Source: Vibrio azureus
GTDB taxonomy: Bacteria > Pseudomonadota > Gammaproteobacteria > Enterobacterales > Vibrionaceae
Reading direction: 5' to 3'
Length of the DNA: 64,000 nt
Assembly: GCF_002849855.1 (NCBI RefSeq)
Contig: NZ_CP018618.1
Location: 59,706-123,705, forward strand
Within the stretch, counting starts at the first letter, position 1. Every line of letters begins with the position of its first letter. Positions 1 through 8,439 of this stretch are shown one piece after another. Below the pieces are notes generated by a model. The model ran no database searches. It had not been told where the DNA came from and saw only the letters and a list, made by a program, of their open reading frames with translations. A program made the translations under genes and the position numbers.

Positions 1-294
1 TGTTGCTTCAACGTTTTTGAGTAGGTACGAAAGGATCTTGATAAAGTGTGATTTACCACTGCCGAAGAAGCCCGAAACCCAAATGCCAGATTTACCAGTA
101 GCAGCCGCTTGCTCTGGATTATGGACCGACGGCATATAGAACTTAAAGAAGTTTTCGATGTGCTCTTTCAGCTCATTAGTAACGACATACTCATCCAATT
201 CGATGAAGACCGTTTCGTTTTCTGTTTGATCTGCTTTTACAACGCCGTTGATCTGGCGGTTGATGTCTTTCTCAAAGATTTGTTCTAAGTTCAT
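1..294 (-). CDS. brxC: BREX P-loop protein BrxC, N-terminal part (runs off window)
   Basis: First 98 codons of BrxC, the large P-loop ATPase of type I BREX anti-phage systems. The reading frame is open from the ATG at 294 to the window edge. A Walker A motif (FGSGKSHF) lies near residue 80 after an N-terminal region with the phrase SGIWVSGFFGSGKS. It lies 40 bp downstream of brxB on the same strand, the usual BREX order (brxR, A, B, C). The rest of the protein and the expected pglX/pglZ/brxL genes would lie outside the window to the left. Identification rests on this motif and on the gene order. Confidence 0.88.
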   Translation of the reverse strand, partial: MNLEQIFEKDINRQINGVVKADQTENETVFIELDEYVVTNELKEHIENFFKFYMPSVHNPEQAAATGKSGIWVSGFFGSGKSHFIKILSYLLKNVEAT

Positions 295-334
295 TTTTCT
301 AACCAACAAGTTCAAATTATTATTTAGTAAGTTA

Positions 335-922
335 CTAAGGAACCAGCTTAAATGCTCGGTAGTAGTTATTGGATTCGATGCGACCAAACGGCTTTAGTGC
401 GGCCCCGTCATACTCTCCAGGGTAAAACATTACGGTTGGGACATTACCAACTTTTGCGTGTAGTGCGTTTAGCAGACCATGCCCTCTGACAATAGGCCAG
501 ACACTGCCCAAGCCATGAAGAATGATTGCATTGCATTCCTCAATATTTGCTCGCTCAACAATAAACTCAGCGAAACGATTTTGTTCTAAAGGGCCTTTTA
601 AGGCTTTGAATAATGCATCGTCGCCTTTTTCAAGCTGCATCTTGTATGCGCGGTCAAGCAAGTTGCGAGACTTGAGTAGCTCAACCACCATCTCGAACAG
701 GTTGATATGAGCAAATCGTTTGGCAGTGATTTGACTACGAGTAGCTAGCTTCTTCTCTAAATAGTCAAGGTGCTCACGTACCGTTATTTCATGTTCAGCA
801 GGATAATCAAAGATATAAAAGCCGATTTCGCCACCAAGCTCTTTATTTGTCAGAAACTCGTCACTCTCAAGTTTCTTTTGAACTTTGTCTAAACGTTGCT
901 GTAGCTGTTGTAGTGTCTGCAT
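335..922 (-). CDS. brxB: BREX protein BrxB (DUF1788)
   Basis: 195 aa, the usual size for BrxB/DUF1788, a small BREX component of unclear biochemical role required in type I systems. The N-terminus is an amphipathic helix, followed by a conserved-looking segment with FYIFDYPAEHE. The C-terminal part holds GSVWPIVRGHGLLN and VMFYPGEYDG, typical of the family. Its ATG overlaps the brxA stop by one base (TAATG), implying translational coupling. It sits directly between brxA and brxC. Confidence 0.88.
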   Translation of the reverse strand: MQTLQQLQQRLDKVQKKLESDEFLTNKELGGEIGFYIFDYPAEHEITVREHLDYLEKKLATRSQITAKRFAHINLFEMVVELLKSRNLLDRAYKMQLEKGDDALFKALKGPLEQNRFAEFIVERANIEECNAIILHGLGSVWPIVRGHGLLNALHAKVGNVPTVMFYPGEYDGAALKPFGRIESNNYYRAFKLVP

Positions 923-1518
923 TATGGCTCCATTACTCTGAGGATATCGTCTCGTTGCATATCTGATAACAACTCTCTGACATCAGGAGAAACATAAATG
1001 TTCATGAGTTTTTTGTTTTTAGTCGAGTCGATATAGCCCGCATCAGCAATTACCTTAAAGGCTACTTGGGCGATCTTGTAAGTGGACGCCTCCGACATAT
1101 CAGCGAGCGCTGGATATAGTCTGGTGCGCTCCTCCCAAAAATGAGTCCAATCATCAACGTTTAGTGATTCGCGGTACATGCGTTTTGCATCTGTGACAAC
1201 AATGCGCATGAAATCTGCTAGAAGCGGAGAGTTGATGAGAGTAGCTGCAAACATTAGTTGAGTGGCTTCTTCAGCCCCACTGTATGCGAGTTTTTGCAGG
1301 TACTCATCGTTTAAACCATTAAGTCGCTTTCTCACAGTGGATGCATTTCGTTTCGCTGACGCAGCGGATGGTTTCTGTAAAATGTTATCTACAGCAATCG
1401 CTTCATTCCACTCATCAGGAGTGGGATTTTTTAGCAATAGATCAGCAATGATTTGGCTTTCGCGGATCATGAGGCTACCGCCAATGAGATCGCCAAGGTA
1501 GCGTTTATGATCTGACAT
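922..1518 (-). CDS. brxA: BREX protein BrxA (DUF1819)
   Basis: 198 aa, matching the BrxA/DUF1819 family, a small helical protein reported to bind DNA in type I BREX. The LGDLIGGSLMIRESQIIADL opening, the WTHFWEERTRLYPAL segment and the C-terminal MQRDDILRVM stretch fit the family. Its start overlaps the end of the upstream WYL regulator gene by 14 nt and its stop overlaps the brxB start, so the three genes read as one transcript. Confidence 0.88.
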   Translation of the reverse strand: MSDHKRYLGDLIGGSLMIRESQIIADLLLKNPTPDEWNEAIAVDNILQKPSAASAKRNASTVRKRLNGLNDEYLQKLAYSGAEEATQLMFAATLINSPLLADFMRIVVTDAKRMYRESLNVDDWTHFWEERTRLYPALADMSEASTYKIAQVAFKVIADAGYIDSTKNKKLMNIYVSPDVRELLSDMQRDDILRVMEP

Positions 1519-2413
1519 GGTTGTTTCCTGTGATGTTCTGAGGAGTGTAGTGCTCGTAACCAGCCGCTAGCTGAAGATTATCTACACCATATAACGTGGG
1601 ACTGTTTCGGAGCCACAACTGATGTTCGGGGGATTCAAGACTCGCTTGACTTGAACAATCGACGTTTAGCTTTCGTAGTAAGTAGCCAGCTACCGCAGCC
1701 CTTACCTCAAGATGTAATACCCCCTCAGACATGTTGTAATCTAGCTCAATGGCCTTTGGATACTTAATGTTTGAAGGGTGGGGAACCAGCTCTAGAGGTA
1801 CGATACGAAGCCATTGGTTGTCGGCCATTTTGTCCTGGTGGCTTTCTACTTTTGTATCACTAAATTTCGCATTAGTTATTCGTGTAATCACAAAGTCCCG
1901 AAACTCATTCGACTTAGTATCAAAAGCTCGGATATGCCAGCGTAAACCGTTATCAACAATGGTATGCGGCATGATTTCTCTAGAGCTCTCACCACTTTCT
2001 AATGAGATATAGTCGATTTTAACTGCTCGCTGATTTATAGCAGCTTGAGTCAATGTCGCGATGGTATAGATATCTGGAACAGATAGCTGACTAGGAGCTT
2101 CAAAAGGGAATTTAAAATCGGTAAGAGCTTCTAGGCTATCACTTAAGTGGTGGGTCATCTTCATCAATGCTTTTTGAGCATCATAATCAAACAACGGTTT
2201 GAATGAATGCGTCTGGAAGTACCGCTTTTCTGCATTGTCATAAACGAGGTTGCTGCCCGCCAACTCCTTGTAGAGGTTGATATCGCGAGTTGCATTAGAT
2301 AGCCCCATTTTAAAGTGCTCAACGACTTCTGAACGCGAGAAGTGTCCAACAAACATCAATCGAAAATCGATGTAGGCGAGTCTTTGCTTTTGAGCGTAGC
2401 TGAGATTGTCCAT
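1505..2413 (-). CDS. brxR: WYL-domain transcriptional regulator of BREX (BrxR)
   Basis: 302 aa protein with an N-terminal winged-helix region (residues about 8-70, GHFSRSEVVEHFKMGLSNAT), a central WYL-type domain (about 125-215, with AVKIDYISLESGES and LRWHIRAFDTKS) and a C-terminal extension. BrxR proteins repress type I BREX operons by binding inverted repeats upstream of themselves. It is the first gene of the BREX operon here, with a long upstream region containing an inverted repeat at 2487-2501. The ligand of the WYL domain is unknown. Confidence 0.85.
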   Translation of the reverse strand: MDNLSYAQKQRLAYIDFRLMFVGHFSRSEVVEHFKMGLSNATRDINLYKELAGSNLVYDNAEKRYFQTHSFKPLFDYDAQKALMKMTHHLSDSLEALTDFKFPFEAPSQLSVPDIYTIATLTQAAINQRAVKIDYISLESGESSREIMPHTIVDNGLRWHIRAFDTKSNEFRDFVITRITNAKFSDTKVESHQDKMADNQWLRIVPLELVPHPSNIKYPKAIELDYNMSEGVLHLEVRAAVAGYLLRKLNVDCSSQASLESPEHQLWLRNSPTLYGVDNLQLAAGYEHYTPQNITGNNHVRS

Positions 2414-2933
2414 AGTCTTAATTCTGTTTCCAATTTGGATGGAGTATGAACCATTTTGGGCTGGACATCAATTTAATAATGTTTATACATCTTATAGATG
2501 TGATAGATAAAGCGTTTGGATTCAAATAATAATTAAATAAGGTAGAATTGTATTTATATTCAATTAAAGTGCGTAATGCGTCGGTCATAACCTGTCATTT
2601 AGGTAGAAGTTAAAAGGTAACTGGGGTAGCACTAAATGATTTCTGTCCAGAAATGTGCCGAAGGGGCATAAAACACGAAAAATGCCCCATTCCTTCTCAG
2701 CGCTAAAGTCTAACCACAATCTGCAATTGTAAGTTTGCCTTATCTGTAGTTATCCAAGAGAGTGTCGACGTAAACTTTTTAAAAATTATGCGTCATCTTG
2801 CGGTCTAATGTTCAATACATCTCACTAACCTATTGATTACCATTTGAATTGCGTTCACAAAGATTGCATGATAGGAGTATGAAAAACGGCTGAAAGCCGT
2901 ATAGAAAGCGTTATAAGTTAAAGTGAGATAGTC
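2414..2933. other. Intergenic region: divergent promoter zone for BREX and the rightward gene
   Basis: About 520 bp without a convincing gene. It must hold the leftward BREX promoter and the promoter of the gene at 2934. Visible structure: an inverted repeat at 2487-2501, and an imperfect hairpin with 7-bp arms GGGGCAT/ATGCCCC at 2663-2688. The rest is AT-rich with no clear coding signal. Confidence 0.6.
2487..2501. promoter_or_regulatory. Inverted repeat, candidate BrxR operator
   Basis: Perfect palindrome ACATCT-TAT-AGATGT, 74 bp upstream of the brxR start. BrxR-type WYL regulators are known to bind inverted repeats in this position, so this is a reasonable operator candidate. Binding is not shown by the sequence alone. 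Confidence 0.45.
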
Positions 2934-3623
2934 ATGAAAGTTCAACCATATCAGATTTATCAGTCTATGATGCTTGAAGTCAAAGTGAGGATTAGAGCTG
3001 TGGATGAATGCCTTTCTAAACATTCAGAAAAAAGCTCTTTACCTCCGCTGGATGCTGAGTTCTGCTTTCTTCAATTAAGAAAAATTGTCGAACAAGTTTG
3101 CTTTAGCTCTGTTTTATGCGACAAAAATAAATATAAAGAATTTAGACGAATTGAAGGTGAAGAAAGTGACATCAATGGTGATTTTACAAAGGACTGGAAT
3201 GCGAGAGTTATCCTACAGAAACTTAACTCTATTAGTCCTCACTTTATGCCAATTCCTTTAGGTCAGAGCCAATTTAGCGATGGCTTACATCAAATTCAGC
3301 GCAAAGACATTAAAGCTACCCATGGTGAGTTGATTAAGATTTACAAAAAATGTGGTGACTTTATGCATATACCGAAACCATTTTCTGAAGATTATGACTC
3401 ACATATTTCAAGGTATAAGCAAAAGTACGCAAGCTCAAAAAATACAATTGAATCGTATATTAGCTATTTAAAAGACCTTTTGTGGAATCACGCAGCAATA
3501 GGTTTGGAGTTTAATCCTGGGGAGAATCCGCTTACTCCAGGTAACCCAAAGAATGCATGGCTAGTAGATTTTGGTGACTATAGTAGCGATGACATTTCAA
3601 TTGCTATAGCTATTGCGGATTAA
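2934..3623 (+). CDS. Hypothetical protein, 229 aa
   Basis: Soluble protein without signal peptide or membrane segments; family not recognised. It is rich in charged residues, with a helical N-terminal half and an aromatic C-terminus (NAWLVDFGDYSSDD). It stands alone on the plus strand between the BREX operon and a minus-strand pair, so it may be an accessory cargo gene of the same island. The ATG at 2934 is the first in frame; its ribosome binding site is weak. Confidence 0.7.
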   Translation: MKVQPYQIYQSMMLEVKVRIRAVDECLSKHSEKSSLPPLDAEFCFLQLRKIVEQVCFSSVLCDKNKYKEFRRIEGEESDINGDFTKDWNARVILQKLNSISPHFMPIPLGQSQFSDGLHQIQRKDIKATHGELIKIYKKCGDFMHIPKPFSEDYDSHISRYKQKYASSKNTIESYISYLKDLLWNHAAIGLEFNPGENPLTPGNPKNAWLVDFGDYSSDDISIAIAIAD

Positions 3624-3770
3624 CTTATAACAAGTGTTTAAGGTTTCAAGATACTTTATCTAATCTCAGATAAGCACGTTAGAGTCATTAATCTAACGCG
3701 TTTATGTCCAACTTCGATCTAGCTGGTGAAGCCAGCTCATTGAGGTTTTAAGTGCTCGTTAGCCAGCTTT

Positions 3771-4442
3771 TTAAGCAGGGTGTACTAAGATGTGAGCTTG
3801 ATGTATCTCGGTGTTCCACTCTTTCATTTCAGCAAGAAATAGGCCGTGAGCATTAATAGAATTGATAAGTTCTGGTGCACGCTCTAGTTGGATAAGCATC
3901 GATAACGGGGTGACTTGGTTGTGTTCTTGGTCAAAACCGTGTTCGACTTGTTCCTCTAGCATATAAAGAATCCCAGGTTCCGCTTCACAACCCTCCTCAA
4001 ACAGTCTTGATTCGATACCCTCTACGTCATAAAGGTGTACGAGTAGGTTATAAAGCTTTTCAGCACCGACGAGTTTTGTATGCTTCGACTGTGAATTAAG
4101 TTGATGCAGTTTCATTTCTAGGTTCCCACCTTTTTTTCTTGCTACGCTGAGCATCAGTTTGATGTCTTTTTTAATATTCGATAAGGACTTATCGTTGAGC
4201 TTTGGCTTAAGGTACTTTCTCAGAATGTCATTGCGTGATGTTACTGGAACAAAACGGGAAGATGCGGATACCTGGCACAGCAAATGAAGCAGGGCGTGGG
4301 TAATGACGTTGTGAAGATTGTGGTGGTAGTCAAAGTCTCGTTTGATTTGCATAGCCAAAGTAGCGTTGTGTTTGGATTTTAAGAATATGGGGACTTGCTG
4401 TTTTAAATCAACCATAATACTGAGTTCGTAAATGGTTTCCAC
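3771..4442 (-). CDS. Hypothetical protein, 223 aa
   Basis: Unrecognised soluble, mainly helical protein. The longest frame begins with GTG at 4442; an internal ATG at 4415 is an alternative. It contains a His-rich stretch (DYHHNLHNVITHALLHLL, residues about 37-54). It is read in the same direction as the 301-aa gene at 4515-5420, separated by about 70 bp containing a terminator-like hairpin. No function is proposed. Confidence 0.65.
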   Translation of the reverse strand: METIYELSIMVDLKQQVPIFLKSKHNATLAMQIKRDFDYHHNLHNVITHALLHLLCQVSASSRFVPVTSRNDILRKYLKPKLNDKSLSNIKKDIKLMLSVARKKGGNLEMKLHQLNSQSKHTKLVGAEKLYNLLVHLYDVEGIESRLFEEGCEAEPGILYMLEEQVEHGFDQEHNQVTPLSMLIQLERAPELINSINAHGLFLAEMKEWNTEIHQAHILVHPA

Positions 4443-4468
4443 TTTTAAGGCTTGAGTAAATTTGAAAT

Positions 4469-4492
4469 GGGCGGATATCTCCGCCCTTTTTT
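4469..4492 (+). terminator. Rho-independent terminator-like hairpin, plus-strand orientation
   Basis: GGGCGGA-TATC-TCCGCCC followed by six T on the plus strand. It lies between two minus-strand genes, so its orientation is odd: it would end a rightward or antisense transcript rather than the neighbouring genes. Confidence 0.6.
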
Positions 4493-4514
4493 GTTCTTAT
4501 AATCAGTAGCCCAA

Positions 4515-5420
4515 TTAACTCTCAGTAACAAACACACTGAACCCCAAATCAATCGGCATCTCAACCTTTCTCGCGCTCAACTCAAGCTTGTCTGCACGCT
4601 TCTTTCGCGGTGGTGTAGCAAATATTGAAGGGAAGCTATCAGGATGAACTACGATTAAGCCAAATTTAGACCTGACAGGCTTTGGGGTATCGTCATCAAA
4701 GCTAATTCGACACGTATATTGTGAGCCGGTGAAGTGCCTTACATGAACGCGACTATCATCAGAACATTCTAAATACTGACGTAGCTCATCAATATCAACA
4801 CGAATAGTCATGAGTTCCCCAAACTTGTCATAGGTCGTTTCAACCGAATCAAACCCATGAGCTTTAAAAGCAGAATGGACATCTGTATTCCACTCCTCAT
4901 CCACATTGCCAGAGTACAAAGTAAGTTGCCCTTCATCCGGTAGAATCCTGGCACTATACGCATCGTCTCGACTATGATTTATTTGAGCTACACGCTCATG
5001 GAACACAGGAAAACGATTGGGGTATCGTGTCTTTTTGCTATCCGCATTCATGAAAGTCACGGCTTTATCATAGAGTTCTGTTAGAACGTTATGCTTCTCT
5101 TTACATTCTTCAAACAGCTCAAGTGATTTAAAAGTAATGACTTTTCTGATAAATCTCGGTGGACGGTAACGAACACCAACCTTCACAATCTGCACTGAAT
5201 ATCCAAAAGAAGCAGGTTGACCTTCAACATCGTACATATCTGAACTTGCCTTGATATCGAGCAGGATTAATGCGCTCTTAGAAAGCCAAGAATAGAACCG
5301 TTTTTCATATTCGTAGAACGCACCCCACAATTCATTTCTTTTTCCCCTCATGGTGACAGTGTCACTTTTCTGTTCCTGTTTCTTAGAATCAAGTAGGTCA
5401 TTCTCAATTTGGTCAGTCAT
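4515..5420 (-). CDS. Hypothetical protein, 301 aa
   Basis: Soluble protein of unknown family. The ATG at 5420 gives 301 aa; an internal ATG at residue 24 (5351) is possible because the first 23 residues are polar and low in complexity. There is a mixed alpha/beta pattern and no recognisable catalytic motif. It is probably accessory cargo, like its neighbour at 3771-4442. It is transcribed divergently from the recombinase at 5516. Confidence 0.65.
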   Translation of the reverse strand: MTDQIENDLLDSKKQEQKSDTVTMRGKRNELWGAFYEYEKRFYSWLSKSALILLDIKASSDMYDVEGQPASFGYSVQIVKVGVRYRPPRFIRKVITFKSLELFEECKEKHNVLTELYDKAVTFMNADSKKTRYPNRFPVFHERVAQINHSRDDAYSARILPDEGQLTLYSGNVDEEWNTDVHSAFKAHGFDSVETTYDKFGELMTIRVDIDELRQYLECSDDSRVHVRHFTGSQYTCRISFDDDTPKPVRSKFGLIVVHPDSFPSIFATPPRKKRADKLELSARKVEMPIDLGFSVFVTES

Positions 5421-5515
5421 CTGGGATGTGCATTTAATAAGTTAATATCTTATTATTGTAGATGAGCAATTTTACGATGTCATACTTAATGTTTCATTAA
5501 AACTTTGAAACGCGT

Positions 5516-6268
5516 GTGCAAAGGGGTAGCAGGGTGAGCCAACCAAAACGTATTAATCAAAGAATTGATATATCCAACGGCAATTTAGGGCTAACAGCGC
5601 AAGGCACTACGAAACGTCGAAAGGAGCCGACGAAACCGCCAAAGAGTGCAGATGAAGCAAGGGCTATCATTGAGGAACTGTATGAACGCAGCCCATTACT
5701 AAGTCTTACCGCCTCCATGAGTGCGCTTACTGGACTGCGATACAGTGATGCTTCATGGCTCAAATTTTCAGATTTCTTTGATGAATTTGGTCAGTGGAAA
5801 AAACATTTCGATCTGTGCCAGCAAAAAGCTTTCAACATGAGGATTGCTCGTAAAGGGATGGATCGAGCCACTGCTTACAATGCCTCACTTGTGCGCGTGT
5901 ATATCAATGATGGTATTAAAGAAATCGTTGAAGAATGCCGCTACCTAAGTTGTTCTGACGAACTTCTATTCGCCAATTCAAGAAGCAGCTTAAAGCAACC
6001 CGATGGCACTACCATTCCTCGTCCTATGTCAGTGCAAAGTGCTAACTGGCATCACGCAAAAGTAAAGGAGAAGTTTAAGCTCGGCTATGCGTTTGGTACT
6101 CACTCGTGGAGAAAATACTTTGCTAAGAAAATGATTGAAAAAGGCGTAACAATAGAGAAAATCAGAGATTTCTTAGGTCAATCTAGCCTTAACAGCACCA
6201 ACCATTACCTAAGCACGTTCGATGAGCAGCTAGCTCCAATTATCAGTGAAATGAGTCTTTTTGAATAA
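5516..6268 (+). CDS. Tyrosine recombinase / integrase-family protein
   Basis: 250 aa with the catalytic landmarks of tyrosine recombinases: box I Arg in ALTGLRYSDASWL (about residue 72), HSWRK supplying the His-x-x-Arg pair (about 198), a Q in place of the usual His in DFLGQSSL, and the nucleophile Tyr in NHYLSTFDE (about 233). It lacks the large N-terminal core-binding domain of classical integrases. Start codon uncertain: GTG at 5516 or GTG at 5534. Placed between BREX cargo and the element backbone, it could mobilise the cargo or be a relic of it. Confidence 0.75.
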   Translation: MQRGSRVSQPKRINQRIDISNGNLGLTAQGTTKRRKEPTKPPKSADEARAIIEELYERSPLLSLTASMSALTGLRYSDASWLKFSDFFDEFGQWKKHFDLCQQKAFNMRIARKGMDRATAYNASLVRVYINDGIKEIVEECRYLSCSDELLFANSRSSLKQPDGTTIPRPMSVQSANWHHAKVKEKFKLGYAFGTHSWRKYFAKKMIEKGVTIEKIRDFLGQSSLNSTNHYLSTFDEQLAPIISEMSLFE

Positions 6269-6337
6269 ATCACGTTTAGGAAATTTTAACTGTCCTCATA
6301 TACTCGACATTAGAGAGAAACAAGGGGGCAGTCCTAA

Positions 6338-6667
6338 ATGAAAACACCAGATAAAAACAATAAATTCAATGATTTGAACAATAAAATTGGTGAAATCTTA
6401 AAGTATTCAAACGAACTAAATATCCCGCTATCTATTGCTTTTGAGTTGAATAACAACGTTGAGCTAGTTTCAAATGATCAGTGCTCAGGCAAAGAGCAAT
6501 TCGAAAATATAAAAACCCTTCATGAATCAAAAGGCGATGTGACTGACTTCTTACTCAGCTTATGCAAGTTACCTGAACAGTCAAAACCGCTTAACAATGT
6601 TAAGTCACGCAATACTCAAGCTGACTTTACAATAACTAATTCCCAATTTTTGCCTACCAAGCACTAA
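6338..6667 (+). CDS. Hypothetical protein, 109 aa
   Basis: Small polar protein, Asn-rich in its first third, with no recognised domain or signal peptide. A purine-rich ribosome binding site (AAGGGGG) lies about 10 nt before the ATG. It ends 20 bp before the disulfide isomerase-like gene and is likely cotranscribed with it. It may be a cytosolic element-specific protein; function unknown. Confidence 0.6.
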   Translation: MKTPDKNNKFNDLNNKIGEILKYSNELNIPLSIAFELNNNVELVSNDQCSGKEQFENIKTLHESKGDVTDFLLSLCKLPEQSKPLNNVKSRNTQADFTITNSQFLPTKH

Positions 6668-6687
6668 TCGATCAGGAGCAATATTTA

Positions 6688-7494
6688 ATGGAACAGAAGA
6701 AGATCAACCTCGGACTAGGTGGCGTCTGCCTAGCTCTAATTATTTCGAATGTAGCGCTTTACACCTCGTTGCAAGAAGAAAGTGAAGTTATAACAAAGCT
6801 GTCCGATGCAATGATTAATGTTGAAACCAATTTGCTTCAGGCACCATCATCGTTCGCAGAGGAAGACGTTAAAAACTTTATTATGGATAACCCTGATGTC
6901 GTAGTGAAATCCCTTGCCAAGTATCGCTTTGAGCAAGAGCAAGCAGCCAAAGTCCAAGAAGCCAAGAAAGTTGAATCATCTATGGATGCTTTGTACAACG
7001 ACAAGAACGATCCATTTATTGGCAACCCGAACGGTAAGCATGTAATGGTTGAGTTTGTTGACTATAACTGTGGATACTGTAAACGCTTGGCACCAACGCT
7101 AAAAGAGTTTGTTGCCATTGATCCTGAAGCAAAAGTAATCGTGAAGGAATATCCTATTTTCACCAATCAGCCAACATCTGCATATTCCGCAATGGTGGCA
7201 ACGGCTGTGTTCTACTATAAGCCTGAAATGTATGGAGACATTCACCATGCAATTATGGGCAGCAAATTGACTCGTGAAGGTATTGACCAAATCTTAGTAA
7301 ATTACGGTATCGAAAAAGACAAGCTTCAACCATACATGGAAACAGCTAGAAAGCAGATTGAGAAGGTAAGAGGCTTAGGTGCTCAATTAAAAGTGACAGG
7401 AACTCCAACTGTGTTTATCGGTGCTGAACGAGTTCATGGCGGGTGGTCTGCACAGCAATTGAAAGCCAAATTTACTAATCAAAAGGGCGAGTAA
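6688..7494 (+). CDS. DsbA/DsbC-type thioredoxin-fold disulfide protein
   Basis: 268 aa. An uncleaved-looking signal anchor (residues 9-27) is followed by a helical linker and a thioredoxin-fold domain with active site CGYC (128-131) in VEFVDYNCGYCKR. A cis-proline loop TGTPTVFIG lies near residue 240. Such proteins in conjugative elements (annotated DsbC or DsbA) help fold secreted mating-pair proteins in the periplasm. In SXT/R391 the equivalent gene precedes traC; here no traC follows. Domain order resembles Com1/ScsC-like DsbA proteins more than DsbC. Confidence 0.85.
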   Translation: MEQKKINLGLGGVCLALIISNVALYTSLQEESEVITKLSDAMINVETNLLQAPSSFAEEDVKNFIMDNPDVVVKSLAKYRFEQEQAAKVQEAKKVESSMDALYNDKNDPFIGNPNGKHVMVEFVDYNCGYCKRLAPTLKEFVAIDPEAKVIVKEYPIFTNQPTSAYSAMVATAVFYYKPEMYGDIHHAIMGSKLTREGIDQILVNYGIEKDKLQPYMETARKQIEKVRGLGAQLKVTGTPTVFIGAERVHGGWSAQQLKAKFTNQKGE

Positions 7495-7659
7495 TGGCAA
7501 AACTTGGCTCTACAATCGACTAATTGTGACGATGAAACAGCATGGATAAATGACTTCAAAGAGTTAATAATGTCTGAAAAATACTTCAACTTGCTGGTTC
7601 CCAAAGCCCAATCAATTAATAAGTTGAACAATTTTTGGAAAAACATAAGCGTACTTTAA
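7495..7659 (+). pseudogene. Coding remnant just after the disulfide gene
   Basis: Directly after the TAA of the disulfide gene the same frame stays open for about 54 codons and gives a protein-like sequence (KELIMSEKYFNLLVPKA, ending NFWKNISVL) before a stop and a terminator. A separate ATG overlapping that TAA (TAATGG) opens only a 9-codon frame. The picture fits the start of one gene fused by deletion to the tail of another. Which genes is not known. Confidence 0.4.
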
Positions 7660-7672
7660 AGTGCGCTTTTTT
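7647..7672 (+). terminator. Rho-independent terminator
   Basis: Stem AAGCGTAC/GTGCGCTT (one G-T wobble) with a 6-nt loop and a run of T. It ends the transcript carrying the disulfide gene and the remnant, and isolates the downstream leader-controlled region. Confidence 0.75.
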
Positions 7673-7710
7673 ATTTGGAAAATTTTTACTCTATGATATT
7701 GTTAACCTAG

Positions 7711-7925
7711 TTTTAGCCGAGAGTCCTATTTGGACTTTCACTAAATGCTCCAACTTGGAGCAAAACCAAGTCCTCTTTATGAGGCAAAAAAGTGGTTGCC
7801 GGTAACGGTACGATGTCGGACGAGAATCGTCATAGATCGCGCAAGCGGCGAAAGCAGCGACACCACAAAATCTGTTTTTAAAACATAACCTAATAGTTCT
7901 GCTTAACGTGGAATCCTATCAAACC
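7711..7925 (+). repeat. 215-bp conserved non-coding element, copy 1
   Basis: Nearly identical to 15516-15730 (a handful of substitutions and two one-base indels). It has no open frame but many short hairpins: GAGAGTCC/GGACTTTC, TGCTCC/GGAGCA, GACGA-GAA-TCGTC, and a longer closing pair GTGGT/ACCAC around a GC-rich core. Each copy ends exactly where an RNA leader of the CCC/GGGC type begins. This suggests a structured RNA or a promoter-plus-RNA module. Confidence 0.75.
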
Positions 7926-7993
7926 CCAAGGGTAATCTTTTACCCAAAGTGGGGCATAGATTTACCCTTTTTTATTTAAAATTGGAGTAAATT
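7921..7993 (+). promoter_or_regulatory. Bistable RNA leader 1 (before 7994 gene)
   Basis: Hairpin CCCC..GGGTAA-TCTT-TTACCC..GGGG (7924-7954). Strand B (AGATTTACCC, followed by T-run) can pair with the GGGTAATCT of the hairpin or with GTAAATTAT at the start codon. First member of the 13-copy family. Confidence 0.65.
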
Positions 7994-8362
7994 ATGAACT
8001 CAACTCAACAAACGCTAACATCTGTACTTGTATGTACATTCATTATTGCAATGTATAAAGTTTCAGATTCAGCAGCTCAATTCGTAGCAATGGCAATTTT
8101 TGTTTTAGTTCCTGTAACTATTGCATATGCCGCTATTCGACTTGGCAAACTGCTCCTTAACCGTTCTCCCTCTCAAATCAAACGTAATGTTCGTATGACT
8201 AAATACGAAGTAGAACAGCGGATCGCAAATGCTAACCAAGCAAAAGCAATCTCTGGCGCAGAACTAATGAATATCCCTGCTTACGCTCGTAAACAGAAAG
8301 GTATCCATTACCCGATGACAACTGCCGTTCTAAATGGTCACGTTGTGGTAGCACAAAGTTAA
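7994..8362 (+). CDS. Small inner-membrane protein, unknown function
   Basis: 122 aa with two predicted transmembrane segments (about residues 8-24 and 30-50) followed by a basic cytosolic tail. No family recognised. It has a good ribosome binding site (TTGGAG) 7 nt before the ATG, inside the switching leader. It is the first gene of the recombination module, at the position where SXT-type elements carry small unknown genes and ssb before bet. Confidence 0.7.
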   Translation: MNSTQQTLTSVLVCTFIIAMYKVSDSAAQFVAMAIFVLVPVTIAYAAIRLGKLLLNRSPSQIKRNVRMTKYEVEQRIANANQAKAISGAELMNIPAYARKQKGIHYPMTTAVLNGHVVVAQS

Positions 8363-8385
8363 TTTTTGGTTAGCTTTCTTTAAAT

Positions 8386-8439
8386 CAAACCCGATGGGGC
8401 TATGTCCCTATGGGTGTAGCTCCGTCTTTGGAGTTACAA
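8386..8439 (+). promoter_or_regulatory. Bistable RNA leader 2 (before bet)
   Basis: ACCC..GGGG-CTATG-TCCC..GGGT hairpin. TGTAGCTCC can pair with the upstream GGGGCTAT or with the downstream GGAGTTACA that contains the Shine-Dalgarno of bet at 8440. It also shows why bet should start at 8440 and not at the ATG at 8410, which lies inside the leader. Confidence 0.65.

Noticed and set aside
7801..7880. Hammerhead-like ribozyme core in the 215-bp element
   Set aside because: A CGAAA box is present but the CUGANGA box and closing stems do not fit.
8410..8439. Earlier in-frame ATG for bet at 8410
   Set aside because: Lies inside the RNA leader stem; 8440 has the GGAG ribosome binding site and matches leader geometry in other genes.
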